64,000 nucleotides of DNA from Coenobita brevimanus. Taxonomy: Eukaryota; Arthropoda; Malacostraca; Decapoda; Coenobitidae. The position numbers and the translations under genes are program-made. Location of the stretch: positions 5,346,533 through 5,410,532 of the forward strand of contig CM064697.1 in assembly GCA_032717465.1 (NCBI GenBank). The letters are read 5' to 3'. Below are positions 12,055 to 23,250 of this stretch, piece by piece. Under the pieces are notes generated by a model that saw only the letters and a program-made list of their open reading frames with translations, did not search any database and was not told the DNA's origin. Numbering within the stretch: the first letter of the stretch is position 1; each line of letters begins with the position of its first letter.

Positions 12055-12232
12055 CGATGCAAGGATGTAAGCTGTGAGGGGATGCAAGGGTGTAAGCTGT
12101 GAGGGGATGCAAGGGTGTAAGGTCTAGGGAGATGCAAGGGTGTAAGGTGTGAGGGGATGCAAGGGTGTAAGGTGTAAAGGGATGCAAGGGTGTAAGGTGT
12201 GAAGGGATGCAAGGGTGTAAGCTGTGAGAGGC
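12055..12232. repeat. 25-bp minisatellite, about 7 copies
   Basis: Unit GATGCAAGGGTGTAAGSTGT plus GAGGG, period 25 (GATGCAAGG at 12080, 12105 and about 12131). GGTGTAA and GCTGTGA variants are mixed. Open frames on the minus strand reflect the repeat. Confidence 0.93.
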
Positions 12233-12617
12233 ATGCGAAGGTGGAAGTACGTGACTGGCCATGTGTCGCACTGAATTGTCAAACGCGAGACACCTGGGAT
12301 ACCACGAGAATATCAGCCAAGCATCATGCTGAGGGTCCATGACGGGGCGCCGCCAGGTGTGTGGGGATTAAGTAAGAAGAGCCTTATTAAAACAGAGAGT
12401 ACCAAGGTCTGGACAAACACTGACAGTCTAGTGATAATTTCTGACAGGGGATTTACATGATGATAATTTCTGAGGGGGATTACATGATAATAATTTCTGA
12501 AGGGTATTTTGATAGCAAGAGTCCTGTTACTAAAACCAAGGGGGGCAAGGTCTGGACAAACCCCCGACATTGACGATAAATCCTCAAGAGCGATTTATGT
12601 AACGAAGACACAGTTGT

Positions 12618-12822
12618 AAACCTTTTCACTCCGGGGATGTATTTTTTTTTCTTATATTATTTTTGCTACCACCAGACAATTTTATTCAGCTGATGTATTG
12701 TACTGAAGGGGAAGGTGATGACTGTATTTAGACCCTTTAGTTCAAAACGCTGCTCCTAAGCTAAGTAAAATCGCCTACAGATGGGACGAACAAAATAATA
12801 ATAATAATAATATTACAACTAC
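12618..12822. mobile_element. FB-1 foldback element, well preserved
   Basis: Left arm TTTTGCTACCACCAGACAAT then TTTATTCAGCT; a centre GTACTGAAGGGG..GACCCTTTAGTTC; right arm CTAAGCTAAGTAAAATCGCC. The whole can fold into a long hairpin. It ends in a short AAT repeat. Confidence 0.8.
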
Positions 12823-12890
12823 GGATTAAACAGATTAAAATGGAAAACGAGAATATTGGACAAGACCCTATTCACTGATTCAGAAGCATG

Positions 12891-12929
<39 letters not shown>
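12891..12929. repeat. (GAT)n microsatellite
   Basis: About 12 pure GAT units. Confidence 0.96.
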
Positions 12930-13429
12930 CAGAATAAGCCTGACCTTTCTACACCACTGCTAACTACACTGTAATGTGGGATGCAGGCTAATTACATCTT
13001 ACATTACAGGTGTTCCTCAAATGATCGCAAAATATTATGGGCCTGTTTGCATCTCTGTGCTCTCAGTGTTAAAATTAAATCCCTAACTACAAGTTGGTGT
13101 AGTTACCTTAAATGAAAAAGACAGATTAAGCAATAAGTATTAGGAACCGTTTGGGAAATATGGAAACGTATTGATCACATTCGCCTTCTTCTCCAGCATA
13201 GTTATATTCTCCAAAGAATGAGGTATTGGAAAAAGAAACTGATAATTTACCTTAATGGATAAACATTGAAGCGTTCTGAACATGAAAAGCCGTAAAGGTG
13301 GAAATGAGAGAGGCAGAGAAGCAGGGGAGAATGTAGTAAAGGGCAATGCATGGAGAGGTAAGAGAGACAGAAGATATTCTTTAAGGTGTCAGGAAGGGGT
13401 AAGTTGGGAAAAGTCAGCCCTGAGAGTCG

Positions 13430-14160
13430 AAAAGGGAGGTGTCATAATTATGTGTCATGCAGGGAGGTGTGAGATGTGTGACGCAAGGAGGTGTGGGATG
13501 TGTGACGCAGGGAAATGTGGGATGTAAGTGTGATGCAGGGAGGTGTGAGATGTGTGACGCAAGGAGGTGTGGGATGTAAGTGTGACGCAGGGAGGTGTGA
13601 GATGTAAGTGTGACCCAGGGAGGTGTGAGATGTGTGACGCAGGAAAGTGTGAGGCATAAGTGTGAAGTAGGAAGGTGTGAGATAGGTATAAGGTAGGGAA
13701 GTGTGAGACAAAGGTATGGAGGTGTGAAGAAGAGGCAAGAGGCAGGGAGGTATGAAACAGAGATATGATGAGGCAGGGAGGTGTGAGGCAGAGATATGAT
13801 GGGGCAGGGAGGTGTGAGGCAGAGATATGATGGGGCAGGGAGGTGTGAGGCAGAGATATGGAGGTGTGAAGTGAAGTATGTGGCAGGGAGGTCTGACGTA
13901 GAGGTATGATGGTGTGAGAGAGAGATATGAGACAGGGAGGTGTAAGGCAGAGGCAGGGAGGTGTGAGATGAGGTACGAGGCATGAAGGTGTAAGACTGAG
14001 GTATGGAGGTGTGAGACAGAGACATGAGGTATGGCGGTGTGAAACAGAGGTACGGAGTTGTGAGACAGAGACATGAGGCAGGGAGGTGAAAGATTGAGGT
14101 ATGGCGATGTGAGACAGATACGAAGGTGTGATACAGAGACATAAGGCAGGGAGTTGTCAG
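13430..14160. repeat. GGGAGGTGTGAGAYGTG minisatellite field
   Basis: About 730 bases of degenerate units of 21-27 bases built on GCAGGGAGGTGTGAGA. At least two unit types occur: a GTGTGACGCA type at left, and a GAGATATGATG type repeated almost exactly three times at about 13755-13855. Two overlapping minus-strand frames of 271 and 208 codons (Ser/His/Pro/Leu) are artefacts. Confidence 0.9.
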
Positions 14161-14724
14161 GGGAGGAGTGGAGCTACAACTACCACGACGCCTGTGCTGT
14201 GGTCCACGTGGGTGCTGTCGAACCATCACGTGACCACCACGCTGTTATTGTTTTCACACCAGCCAAGCCCCTTGTTTGTCATCATCCACAACCACGCATT
14301 ACCTAACTTTGAGATCAGTACCAGGTAACACTTCACATTTCCCAACAATGATAATGCAGAAAGGATTATTACTGATCGTTTGAATTATTTGTAAATTCTA
14401 AGACAACTACTCAATTCCTCTTCAGTAATACTTAAGAATGCTGACACTACGACGTCACAGTCGAAAACATGAAGGTTGTAGATGGCGAGTGGGAGGGGGA
14501 CGTAAGTGATGGTAGAAGTGTAGTGGACTACCGTTATGTGAAATGGCTTACTAAAATAAAAACTTTTAGAATATTCTCTATCTTGGTATTAATGGCCTTA
14601 ACTTAAGTAGACAAAGAAGACTACTTCATTCGTTAATCACTGTATTAAGTTTCTGTGACTGATAACTCGGTATAAGGAACGACATCAATTGTTAAACAAT
14701 GAAAAAATGTGTTCTGATCCATCA

Positions 14725-14795
14725 TCTATGTATCTACTGTATCTATCTATCTATCTACTGTTTATCTACATCTATCTATCTATCTATCTAAATAC
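14725..14795. repeat. (ATCT)n tetranucleotide repeat
   Basis: Interrupted ATCT units with ACTG interruptions. Confidence 0.95.
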
Positions 14796-14899
14796 TCTTT
14801 CATACGCCTATATTTCCATCTTCTTGTTCACTCAGGAGTAATTCTGGGGACCTAAAAGTAAAACCGATTTCTGAATGTCGTATTCTAATAGCCTCTCCT

Positions 14900-15460
14900 A
14901 CCCTTCTGCCATACAGTGTGAATCTAACCATCCTCTCCTTCACCCCAAAGTCATCCTTCGCTTTCACTGCCCATCATCTCACTCCCATCCTTCTTTCTAC
15001 CCACACTTTCCCTCCTCCGCGTCATTTCGCATTTAGTATGGCCGTCCTGTCCATTTCACCTGTATTCCCCCCGCGGTATCCGTTGCAACAGGTACTGCCT
15101 CTCCGGTGTCCACTGCAGTTTTTATTATCTCCTGCGGTTTCCATTTCAATCTGTACTTCGGTATATGGTGTTCATTTTAACTTGCACATTCCCTCCTTAC
15201 ACTCAGTTTAATCCATGTTTTCCTCTGTTCATTACAACCTGTACTTTCGCCACGGTGTTCGTTGTAACTTATATTGTACTGACCCTCCTCATACACATTT
15301 TTCTTCAAACTACTGTCCCCGTTCCGGTGTAATCCGCACGTTCCATCCGCCTACCCTTTTTTAAACTCATACGCTCCCGTGTCCCTTGTAACTTATACTA
15401 TCATTACCCTGTCTGTTTGTGCAGTGCTCCCCTTGATCACGTACAGTCAGGAAAAAAAAA
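14900..15460. repeat. degenerate pyrimidine-rich tandem repeat
   Basis: Phrases like CGGTATCCGTTGCAACAGGT, CGGTGTCCACTGCAGTTTTT, GGTGTTCATTTTAACTTGCA and GGTGTTCGTTGTAACTTATA recur every 40-70 bases and point to an old tandem array. The 97-codon frame at 14918-15211 is part of it. Confidence 0.6.
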
Positions 15461-15666
15461 ATTATCGCTCCACTTACTGTACATAAAATTCTGAAACATG
15501 CTGAAACACTGATGAAGAACTTTATATGTGAGACAGTCTGTGATGCAAGTTTAGTTAGTCGTTGATTTTTTACCTGATTTCGAAATTATATAAAACGGTA
15601 CCATACAGAATGTCATATACGAGTAGTCTGACGCATCTGGTTATTTTCACATCCATCGAACCACAC

Positions 15667-15668
<2 letters not shown>

Positions 15669-15702
<34 letters not shown>
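15669..15702 (-). repeat. poly-T run (34)
   Basis: Uninterrupted T run, possibly a minus-strand retroposon tail; no body recognised to its right. Confidence 0.95.
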
Positions 15703-15703
<1 letters not shown>

Positions 15704-16137
15704 GTGGAGGGGTTATGCACTCTCTGACCTCATGTACGTTTTAACTCTGCATTTTCCCCCGATCTTTCTGATGTTTGTGTTTACTGAGCGCTTCCCTTCT
15801 CGTCCGTAATTGCTAAGATATATTTTAACTGTCCGTTCTTCTCTATCCCTACCTTCGCCCGTATGTCTTTTGTTTCCATATCCATTCTCACCGCCGGGAT
15901 GAAAAACACTAATCTGTTTTTTCCACGCTGTTTCTTTTGGTATTTACACGTACCTGTTCCGCTCCTGTCCCACACTATTTGAACTTTTCATTCTTAACTT
16001 TCACTCTTTCTTTATAGTTTTCCCTCATCCATGCTGTCTCATTTTCTGGTTAGTACCTTTTCTTTCCCCCCTGTTTCCCACTTTCCCTCTCCACTCCAAC
16101 AGTCACTCACGCTGTCCTGTAACTAGTCTGTACCCTT
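15703..16137. other. pyrimidine-rich spacer
   Basis: Plus strand C/T-rich continuation of the previous domain with no gene. The 64-codon minus frame at 15781-15975 is not recognisable. Confidence 0.5.
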
Positions 16138-16262
16138 TTCATCTTAACTTGGCCGTAAATTGCCATCTTAACATTAGAATATGGTCCTAGTCACAAAGGG
16201 GCCAGAGAGCTACATTAAACACGGTGCAAAAGAACGAAAATCTGGGCCAAGGTAAAGTAAAA
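16138..16262. mobile_element. FB-3 element, short
   Basis: CATCTTAACTTGGCCGTAAA at left and GAACGAAAATCTGGGCCAAG, GTAAAGTAAAAGG at right form imperfect inverted ends. The internal TAACATTAGAATATGGTCC, AGTCACAAA block matches the 53.9-kb copy. Confidence 0.7.
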
Positions 16263-17307
16263 GGACTATTGCGTGTTTTTACCCATGCTCTCCTCTACAC
16301 CCTTTTACCAATCACTCTTACATGGGACACTGCTCTTCTTAACTCTCCACCTGCATGTCTCCCCCTGTACAACACATGCAGCACCCGTAAGTTTACTTCT
16401 CATCCTTGTCAGTTCCATTTTTATATTATACGTCAACTGTGATTCGATATGCTTCATGTGTCTGTATGAAAAATTCTGTATCATTCTTCTTCGGTATATC
16501 AATAACTTCCTGGCTTTGACCATCACCCATTCAGCTTATTACGTACAGGGATCTTGGCTTCCGTTTGTTCATTGTTCAGGAGGAAATAAGTTTGCAGACT
16601 CAGAACCACTGGTACCTCGTCTCTGGGAAACAGGAAAAAAAAAAATCTCTCCTTTATGAATTTGCCCCTTCCCCTATTATTAATTCAATTAATTATTAGC
16701 GTCCTTCATACGAGTACACTGGTCTGTTACCCATATCGTTCTTACCCAGTCCACCTTTACCAGACACACTGTTCACCCAGACCATTCCCTCCGCCCGCCC
16801 AACGGCCCACTGCTGTATGCGTGGAGGTGCGTCCCGTCAATGTGACTGTACACACCTGCCAGACAGGGAACAAGGTTTCTATGCTGATGCCGTCAATCCT
16901 GACCCTTCTTACAAGTATCTTACTTGAATCTTTCACAATCAAGGTCTTACTCTGCGTAATGTGGCCTGGGATTATTTACACTGACACGCATACAATGGTA
17001 ACTTTATAAGTATCCCATCTCAGTGCTGAAGAGGGACGCCTTTACGTAGTGACACTGATGCAACCGGGCGGCTACAACGCCTGGTTATGAAATGTCCCTC
17101 TGGTCTAGGATGATGGGGGACTGCAGAAAAAAGGCAGCTTTAGCCTGCACTCCGCTGGGTTCATATCCAGATGAACAAGGAGCTACAAAAAAACAACAGA
17201 ATCCCCGAACTGTTATTTTTCTAAACATGAGTTCTGCAGTAGCTATGAATTGTCAATATCTCTTGCAACCTCAAGACGCTTATGTCAAAGTCAGGAAAGA
17301 CCTCTTG
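16263..17307. other. unique sequence, no gene seen
   Basis: Several frames of 60-128 codons occur (16273-16659, 16656-17009, 17092-17475, all plus). None shows a domain I recognise, and the last enters a dispersed repeat. No splice structure can be argued. Confidence 0.4.
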
Positions 17308-17575
17308 GTGGTAGGTGGTGGCAACCATCATCCACTCACTACATATAGTGCTGCCTACTTTTTCCTTAGCCTTTATCATTTTTTTTCTGTGCTTGCCCTT
17401 CTCTCTTCCTATTTCTCCAATCTTTCCTGTCACTTTTTATTGCTTTTCTCACCTTTACAGGTGGCTTTACATTGAGTGATAAGCCAAATGGTTTCCTGTA
17501 GGCCAGGAAACTATTTACAATGCTGGGTGGTAACCATGTAACCAAACTTTACGTGCTCTCTACGTGTCAACAAGT
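17308..17575 (+). repeat. dispersed repeat REP-F, copy 1
   Basis: Clearly similar to 50236-50480. Shared words are GGTGGTAGGTGGTGGC, ACCATC..CACTCAC, TAGTGCTGCCTA, CTTTTTATTGCTTTTCTC, CAGGTGGCT, GTTTCCTGTA, CAGGAAAC and ACAATGCTGGGTGGTA. No coding signature; nature of the element unknown. Confidence 0.75.
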
Positions 17576-17729
17576 GAGTTGGCGGAGGATTAGTGCCCCT
17601 CCCTGTAAAAGAAATAACTCAAAGTCAAATGGCCACCCCTTACGGGATTGTGGTGTCTGGCAATAGACAGATAGATAGACAAATAGATAGAAAGACCTCT
17701 TGTAATGATAAGGTTTAAGACGGTTATAT

Positions 17730-17825
17730 ATAATCCCCTCGGATCGAAGAGTGTCCCCCTGAACTAAGTAAAATAATTTTGTCGTTGGCAGGAATTTAAA
17801 AGGTCACCGTACTCAAGGGGGGTAT
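17730..17825 (-). mobile_element. FB-1 right arm, solitary
   Basis: CCTCGGATCGAAGAGTGTCC, then CTGAACTAAGTAAAATAATT and TTGTCGTTGGCAGGAA, ending ACCGTACTCAAGGGGGGTA: the layout of the FB-1 right arm. Confidence 0.6.
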
Positions 17826-18146
17826 TTTTATACAAACAGACGTATTCCTTAATCCGTCATGCAATTGTCTGACTATAGTTATGATAATTCAGGGGCAGCA
17901 ACGATAAAATATAGGCATTATCGTCCTGAGTCAATGAATGAAGTATTGTATTAAACACCTTCACCATGAGGGATCTTTCTAAACTCAACTTGCAAGAATA
18001 CAATAGAAAAGTGGTTGCCGTAATGAAGGGGTGAAGGAGGCGGGTTACACGGTGCAGTATTGAACAGTGGTGACGAAATACAGAATAAAACATAGGTTAG
18101 AAGGGTTACTTAGGGGTATACATGGCTGTGATAAAGAGGAGTGGTG

Positions 18147-18467
18147 TCGAATCAGGTGGCGCTAGCAAGAATATATACGAGGTGGGCCGCTAGATGTGTT
18201 CCTCAAGAGACTCATCCGACGGTAGTTTATGTGTTGTGGGAAAGGCTCAGTCTGCTGGTGTGGGCATGAGTGTGGCAGTGGGAGCAGGAAAAGAATATAT
18301 GATGCAGGACAGACATTGATAACTCCGACTGAACCGTCCCCGCAAAACACAAGCAATCGTCCGGCGGAATAGAAGAGAAGCGTTATTCATGGGTCTCTCT
18401 GTAAATATATACCCACGGCCATCGTAGTGAAGGAGGAAAATATACAGGGTCGTGACGGACAACATTG
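18147..18467 (+). mobile_element. possible solo LTR with PBS-like junction
   Basis: Begins TGTCGAATCAGG, has a TATATA element at about 18173, and ends ..GGACAACA directly before TTGGTGACGCCGC. A TG..CA segment followed by TTGGTGACSC is the arrangement at the 5' LTR / primer-binding-site junction of many arthropod LTR retrotransposons (family knowledge, from memory). The same CATTGGTGACGC word recurs at about 40938. No second LTR or coding region is in the window. Confidence 0.3.
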
Positions 18468-19184
18468 GTGACGCCGCTTGGGTGGTGGACCGTGGCCGTG
18501 GAATTAGGGGCCCTAATTTATCAAAGAAAATAGAGTATAATTATATCTCTCTCTCGTAGCTTTAGTCTACTTCTGCAGGACGAATAAAAGGTAGAGAAAG
18601 ATTCTGTAGTTTCCTCTCCTTGTTATTCCTACAAGAAAGAAAGAAAAAGAAAATGCAATGACAGGTAACTGATGTGCTCTTTTAGAATCAAGGTCCAGGT
18701 TATTAAGATTAAGCTCAGAAATTTCCCTTGTTCATCTTGAAAAAAAATAAAAATAAATAAATAAACAGACCTTTACTACGACAGGCAGATGACTGTACAT
18801 TTGTTTGTGAATAAAGTTATGTGTGCGAAGATATGACAAACTTATGTGACGAGGGTGACAATACCTAATCCCGGCAGTGTAACGTAGGGAAGTAAGCCAG
18901 CAAGTAAACAGATAAATAAGTAAGAAAGTAAGTGTAATTGTGAAACTAAGCAGAGTGAATAAAGGGTGTGAAGGACTGACAAAGGCATGTGACGCGTGTG
19001 TGACAACAGAGTGAATGTGGAACTGATGAGTGTGACAAAAATGAAAAAAAGGTTACAATGAACACGACACCTGCTGTCCCCTGGCGTAACTAACAAGGAT
19101 AGCACTCAATTATCACTCCCCTACACCACAACACGGAACCGTCACTCTACAAAGCCAGGTTCCTAATGAAGATCGTGGTGCTAA

Positions 19185-19315
19185 CAAACTTGGGGTAAAG
19201 AATCCTGGCCAAAAGTCTTGTACGAGTAATCGACCCGTGAGTTGAACCCTGGACTGAACGGCTGTGGGCCCAATGTGCATCCGATTACACCACCGTCATC
19301 TCATGTCCCGAATCC
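19185..19315 (-). mobile_element. tRNA-like SINE head or tRNA pseudogene
   Basis: On the minus strand the sequence has a box-A-like TGGTGTAATCGG and, about 45 bases on, a box-B-like GGGTTCAACTC. The spacing and flanking words fit a tRNA-derived RNA polymerase III promoter. The acceptor stem cannot be closed by eye, so a functional tRNA is unlikely. Confidence 0.55.
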
Positions 19316-19324
19316 GTCGACGTT

Positions 19325-19356
19325 TTGTTTATGTTAGTCTTACTGCCACCAGACAA

Positions 19357-19404
<48 letters not shown>

Positions 19405-19440
19405 TTAGAAGACATTTATCGAACTGGAGGAGCTTCAACA
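19325..19440 (+). mobile_element. FB-1 arm with a (CT)n expansion in its core
   Basis: TCTTACTGCCACCAGACAAT is followed by about 39 bases of CT and then CAGCTTAGAAGACATTTATC, GAACTGGAGG. In intact copies the gap holds only TTTTATT, so the array replaces the arm core. Confidence 0.8.
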
Positions 19441-19654
19441 ATCCTTGCGTAATCCCTTCATCATTAAACATCTTCCTTCAAAAATAAAAAAATCCCTTGT
19501 AACTACGAAAAATATAAAGAAAACGTCCTTGGGCAGCAGGGGTTCTTGCGTGTGAGTAAAATGCAGGTGACAAAAACGCGACGATGGTTAGCACGAGTTA
19601 TGATTAATGAAGAGAATTGATGAAACTGAGTACTGTATTCTAAGTGGGTTTGGA

Positions 19655-20490
19655 AATCTCTTAACACCTTTAGCGACTTATGCATACCCCAACATGCTCC
19701 AGTATTTTTGCTTTAGCGATTTATGCTCCAACTTATACCTCAGCATGTTCCTATGTGCCAGTGACACCATCCACCTCGATAATGAAATATAAATAACAGA
19801 GGACAATATTTCGATGCAGTATACAAAATAAATCACTTTGGATGAGGTGTTACGAAGCCTCCGATGGCCGAACTCGAAACGACACAGGAAACTTCGCCAT
19901 GTCTTTTCCCTGACGATGTATTTCTTTATCATGGACACAGTGGGCCTCACTTATAAAGTATGGGAGGATAAAAACGAATATTAAAAAATCGCCGAGGAAG
20001 AGGTGCGAAGCCTCCTACGCCTCATTAAGTAGGGCTCTGAAGGTGCAGGAGGTGAAGAGTATAGAGCAGTATTCTCGTTGACATGGGGGATTTCGCAGCA
20101 TCTCTACTTGAGTGACTCATTTTTCCTTTTACATTTTAATATTCTCTTGCATGTCAGTTACATTATTTCAACATCAACAAGGTCTGTATCAGAAACAAAA
20201 GACGAAGCACATAACATGTGCACATATGTGCACATAATATATGCATATGACGAAGTACATAATATGTTTCTGGATATTACATATTATGTAATATGAAAAA
20301 TCAAACTCTTTGAAAGAGGCGTTATGAATCACCTTAGCACGATGCACAGACGTAATATGCAAAATCAGTCAGTTAGGAAGAGGTGTTAAGAATCACCTAA
20401 GCACGATGCACAGACGTAATATATAAAATCAATCGCTAAGGAAGAGGTATTAATATTCACCTAAGCCACAGAGAATACATGGCTCTAATA
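19655..20490. mobile_element. FB-2 cluster, including three tandem plus-strand arms
   Basis: Arms at about 19660-19690 and 19705-19730 (inverse), 19820-19880 (plus), 19885-19930 (inverse), 19985-20040 (plus) and 20082-20170 (inverse). Three near-tandem plus arms follow at 20298, 20354 and 20418, each with GGAAGAGG(T/C)(G/A)TTA then CACCT(T/A)AGC. The last three share AGCACGATGCACAGACGTAA. Confidence 0.75.
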
Positions 20491-21431
20491 CGTCCGGCCA
20501 TTCTCTACGCCTCCCCCGGGCTACAGTGGCCATAATTATCCCAGCTTCACTCACTTTCACCCGGATACCTGATGAAGGATTTATAAACTTTCTTAGATTA
20601 AACTTGTGTACAGTTCTTATCTACTCTTCACTTACACAGCTACAAAGCATCTCTGAACTAGTTTGAATGTTGCGGTGAAATATTAAGAAAAACACAAAAG
20701 TTCCTGAGAATTTACTGCAATGGAGACTTTTTTCTTTTAGTCCTGCAAACTGACGAGCGTTCTTCATAAACACGGGTCTTGTACCCCCGCACCCCAGCTA
20801 CGAACCGTACCTCCCGTTGGCGTCACAAATAACAGTGCGGTTGGATATTCTTATTTACCTATGGCCTTGGTTCACCTTGGCCTGAATCTCCTCACACGGG
20901 CTTAATATTCCAGTTACCCACCACAAATCCAAGAAAACTGATTCGTCAAGATTCGGCATAAACACAGTTACAAAACACTTGGTATTTGCAGGAAAAATGC
21001 CGAATAAAAGGGTCAGGAAACAGCACCATTACTGTTTTTTTTTGTCTCAAATAGTCCCTATATATTACTGTATTCTAACTGGTATTCTTAACGCACTTTG
21101 AAAAATACATCAATATTCGGATTAGCCTCAGTTTACGGGCAATTTCTCAGCGTAGGTAAGGTACTGATTAACTTCCAAGTACCAAGTGATATGTATAATT
21201 ATTCAGGAATATAGGTTCATTAATATGATAGACTGATACTGTATTATACTAAAATATCTAATGTATAAAGATAGACAGATAGACAGACAGAGACAGATAG
21301 AGATATGGTTGGGTATATAACGCCCTATTTTCCCTAAATGTCTGTACACCCTGAAGATGTCTTGAAATATACTATAGATGAAAGCTCAGCAGGCCATGTT
21401 TTTCATCTTTTCCTGCGACTATTATTCATAA

Positions 21432-21432
<1 letters not shown>
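20491..21432. other. unique sequence, no gene seen
   Basis: No family recognised apart from a short GACA/GATA patch at about 21268-21305. No frame of note. Confidence 0.5.

Positions 21433-21527
<95 letters not shown>
21433..21527. repeat. (GT)47 microsatellite
   Basis: About 95 bases of pure GT. Confidence 0.98.
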
Positions 21528-21529
<2 letters not shown>

Positions 21530-21760
21530 TCACCTACTACAGATATCAAGCATATAACTTACAGTTTCGCTGTACTGATTTTCTGATGTTCTTACCACTC
21601 ACTTTAAATACCCAATATTTGGGATGTCAAAACAAAGGGCAGCAGCAAAATCTTACATTCCACTTTAAGTTCTGACAACATGAAAGGCCAAGATCCTATC
21701 ATCTTTAACATAATTTGCTCAGATGGCATTATTATTTAGTATGATCCATCTATAACTACA

Positions 21761-21945
21761 GATGTAGTAGTAGTAGTAATAGTAGTAGTAGAGTAACCCC
21801 GATCTCTCTGGCCGAGCAGACCCATCAACCGCAGGCAAGCAATTGCCCCTGCGAGCCATCCTGCGTTATAAACCGATGTACACTTGCACTGCACAGCACC
21901 TCGCACTGCACAGCACCTCGCCACAGCGAGGTGCGTTGCGATGGA
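21761..21945. repeat. REP-F related fragment with (TAG)n and a 9-bp hairpin
   Basis: A short TAG/TAA repeat is followed by CTGGCCGAGCAGACCCATCA, ACCGCAGG. Then CACTGCACAGCACCTCGC occurs twice in tandem. At 21913-21934 GCACCTCGC and GCGAGGTGC form a perfect stem around CACA. The same words occur in inverted arrangement at 50580-50650. Confidence 0.6.
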
Positions 21946-22389
21946 TTTCAACGTGATACTATCTTCTTTTAGAATTTACCTAAGCTAATGGGTAAACCAA
22001 TATTTACCCAATTTCGTGTAATCGACGTGGATAACACTGAGTGAAGGACGTGGATGTTCATGCAGTTGCAGCGGCGCAAGAAAATCACAATTACCTCAAA
22101 ATTCCCCGCTGGTTATGATACAGTAAGCCGCTGAGAGGATACAGGGAATATTGCGTGAGCCCTGATATCACGATCGAAGGAGAGATACTGTCACACGAAT
22201 ACAATAATTAATAATCACAAGACATGACACTCCCCTCCACCACCATGACCAATTATTATGTAATGGGGCTCAGACAGGGCAGGCGTGTACAAGATTAAAT
22301 TGTGGAACGCTAAGTGTTGATGTGTAAACTGAACAGCAGCCCCACGACTAAAAATAGAATCCTAGGTTTAAACAAGGTATTATTTTCGC

Positions 22390-23234
22390 ATATTATCACT
22401 CATGGGCTGATGACTCCAACCTTCACATTTCCATCCGCCTCTCTCGGCGCCCACCACAGCACATACTTCAGCAATCACGGGATAGACATGTGACAAACCT
22501 TCTGACATGGCTGTTATTTCTGGCTGGGGTAAATGCGGCCTTGATGTTTTTAATGCATTAGAAAGTTCAGTTCTTGGATCTTTCGACCGGTCACAGTCTT
22601 CCACAGGAACATCCCTTTATATTCAACAACACATAGCTCAGTCCTTCGTCATCTCCTAGAATCTTTGTGGCTTCTTTCTCTCGAGATCTGTCATGGAAAG
22701 ATCACATTAGCTCAGTTTCCAAGAGTCTGAGGGCGCTAAGCCATGCCACCTCTGTGCTTTCTTTACCCCTGCTCGTCTGGTGACTTTGTACAGAGGCCTG
22801 GTATTATTCGCCCGTGTGGAGTCCAGCCCATATGTGTGTGGACTCACCAAAAACAGTTCTAAGAAACAGGAGTCAAAGGTTTTCGTTTCATCAACTCCAC
22901 TCATATACTGACTTCCGTCAATCTTTCTCTCTTCGCCGCAGTCTTGCATCTTTATTCCTTTAATATCACCATTTCAATGATCAATATTCTCCTGAAATAT
23001 CCACTTGCATCCCTCCTCCATCAGAGCGGGGGCGTAGCATCAGTCTGGTAGTGCACTCTCACCCCTTGTTCTGTCCAGCTCTCCAATACAAGAGTTAACC
23101 GATACTCTGATTCATTCATGTATACAACAGTTCAACTCTGGAACTGTCTTCCTCAATCTGTATTTCGCTCTGCCAATGACCTCCAATCTTTTAAATGCAA
23201 TATGTCTAGCCACCTCGAAATGAACGGATCATGA
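22390..23234 (+). pseudogene. non-LTR retrotransposon reverse transcriptase, C-terminal relic
   Basis: The C-terminal part of a LINE reverse transcriptase, broken by several frameshifts and stops. At 22403-22414 the frame reads WADD, the position of the catalytic (Y/F)xDD motif, followed by SNLHISIRLSRRP as in the palm region. Further on, in shifting frames, come AVISGWGKC..VFNA, RDLSWKDHISSVSKSLRALS (near 22690) and YYSPVW. Then come LRRSLASLF and CIPPPSERGRSISLVVHSHP (near 23010). The final frame runs from RVNRYSDSF through WNCLPQSVF to a stop at 23232-23234. The order of motifs matches LINE palm, thumb and tail (family knowledge). The clade is uncertain, but the R(V)NRY and WN-LP tail recalls Jockey/CR1-type elements. 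A GT array follows, perhaps grown from its 3' end. Not functional. Confidence 0.9.
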
Positions 23235-23246
23235 ATTAGTCTCTCT

Positions 23247-23250
<4 letters not shown>

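Noticed and set aside
13414..14229. 271- and 208-codon minus frames (HTSLPH..SHTSL-type repeats)
   Set aside because: Translation of the GGGAGGTGTGAGA minisatellite in two phases.
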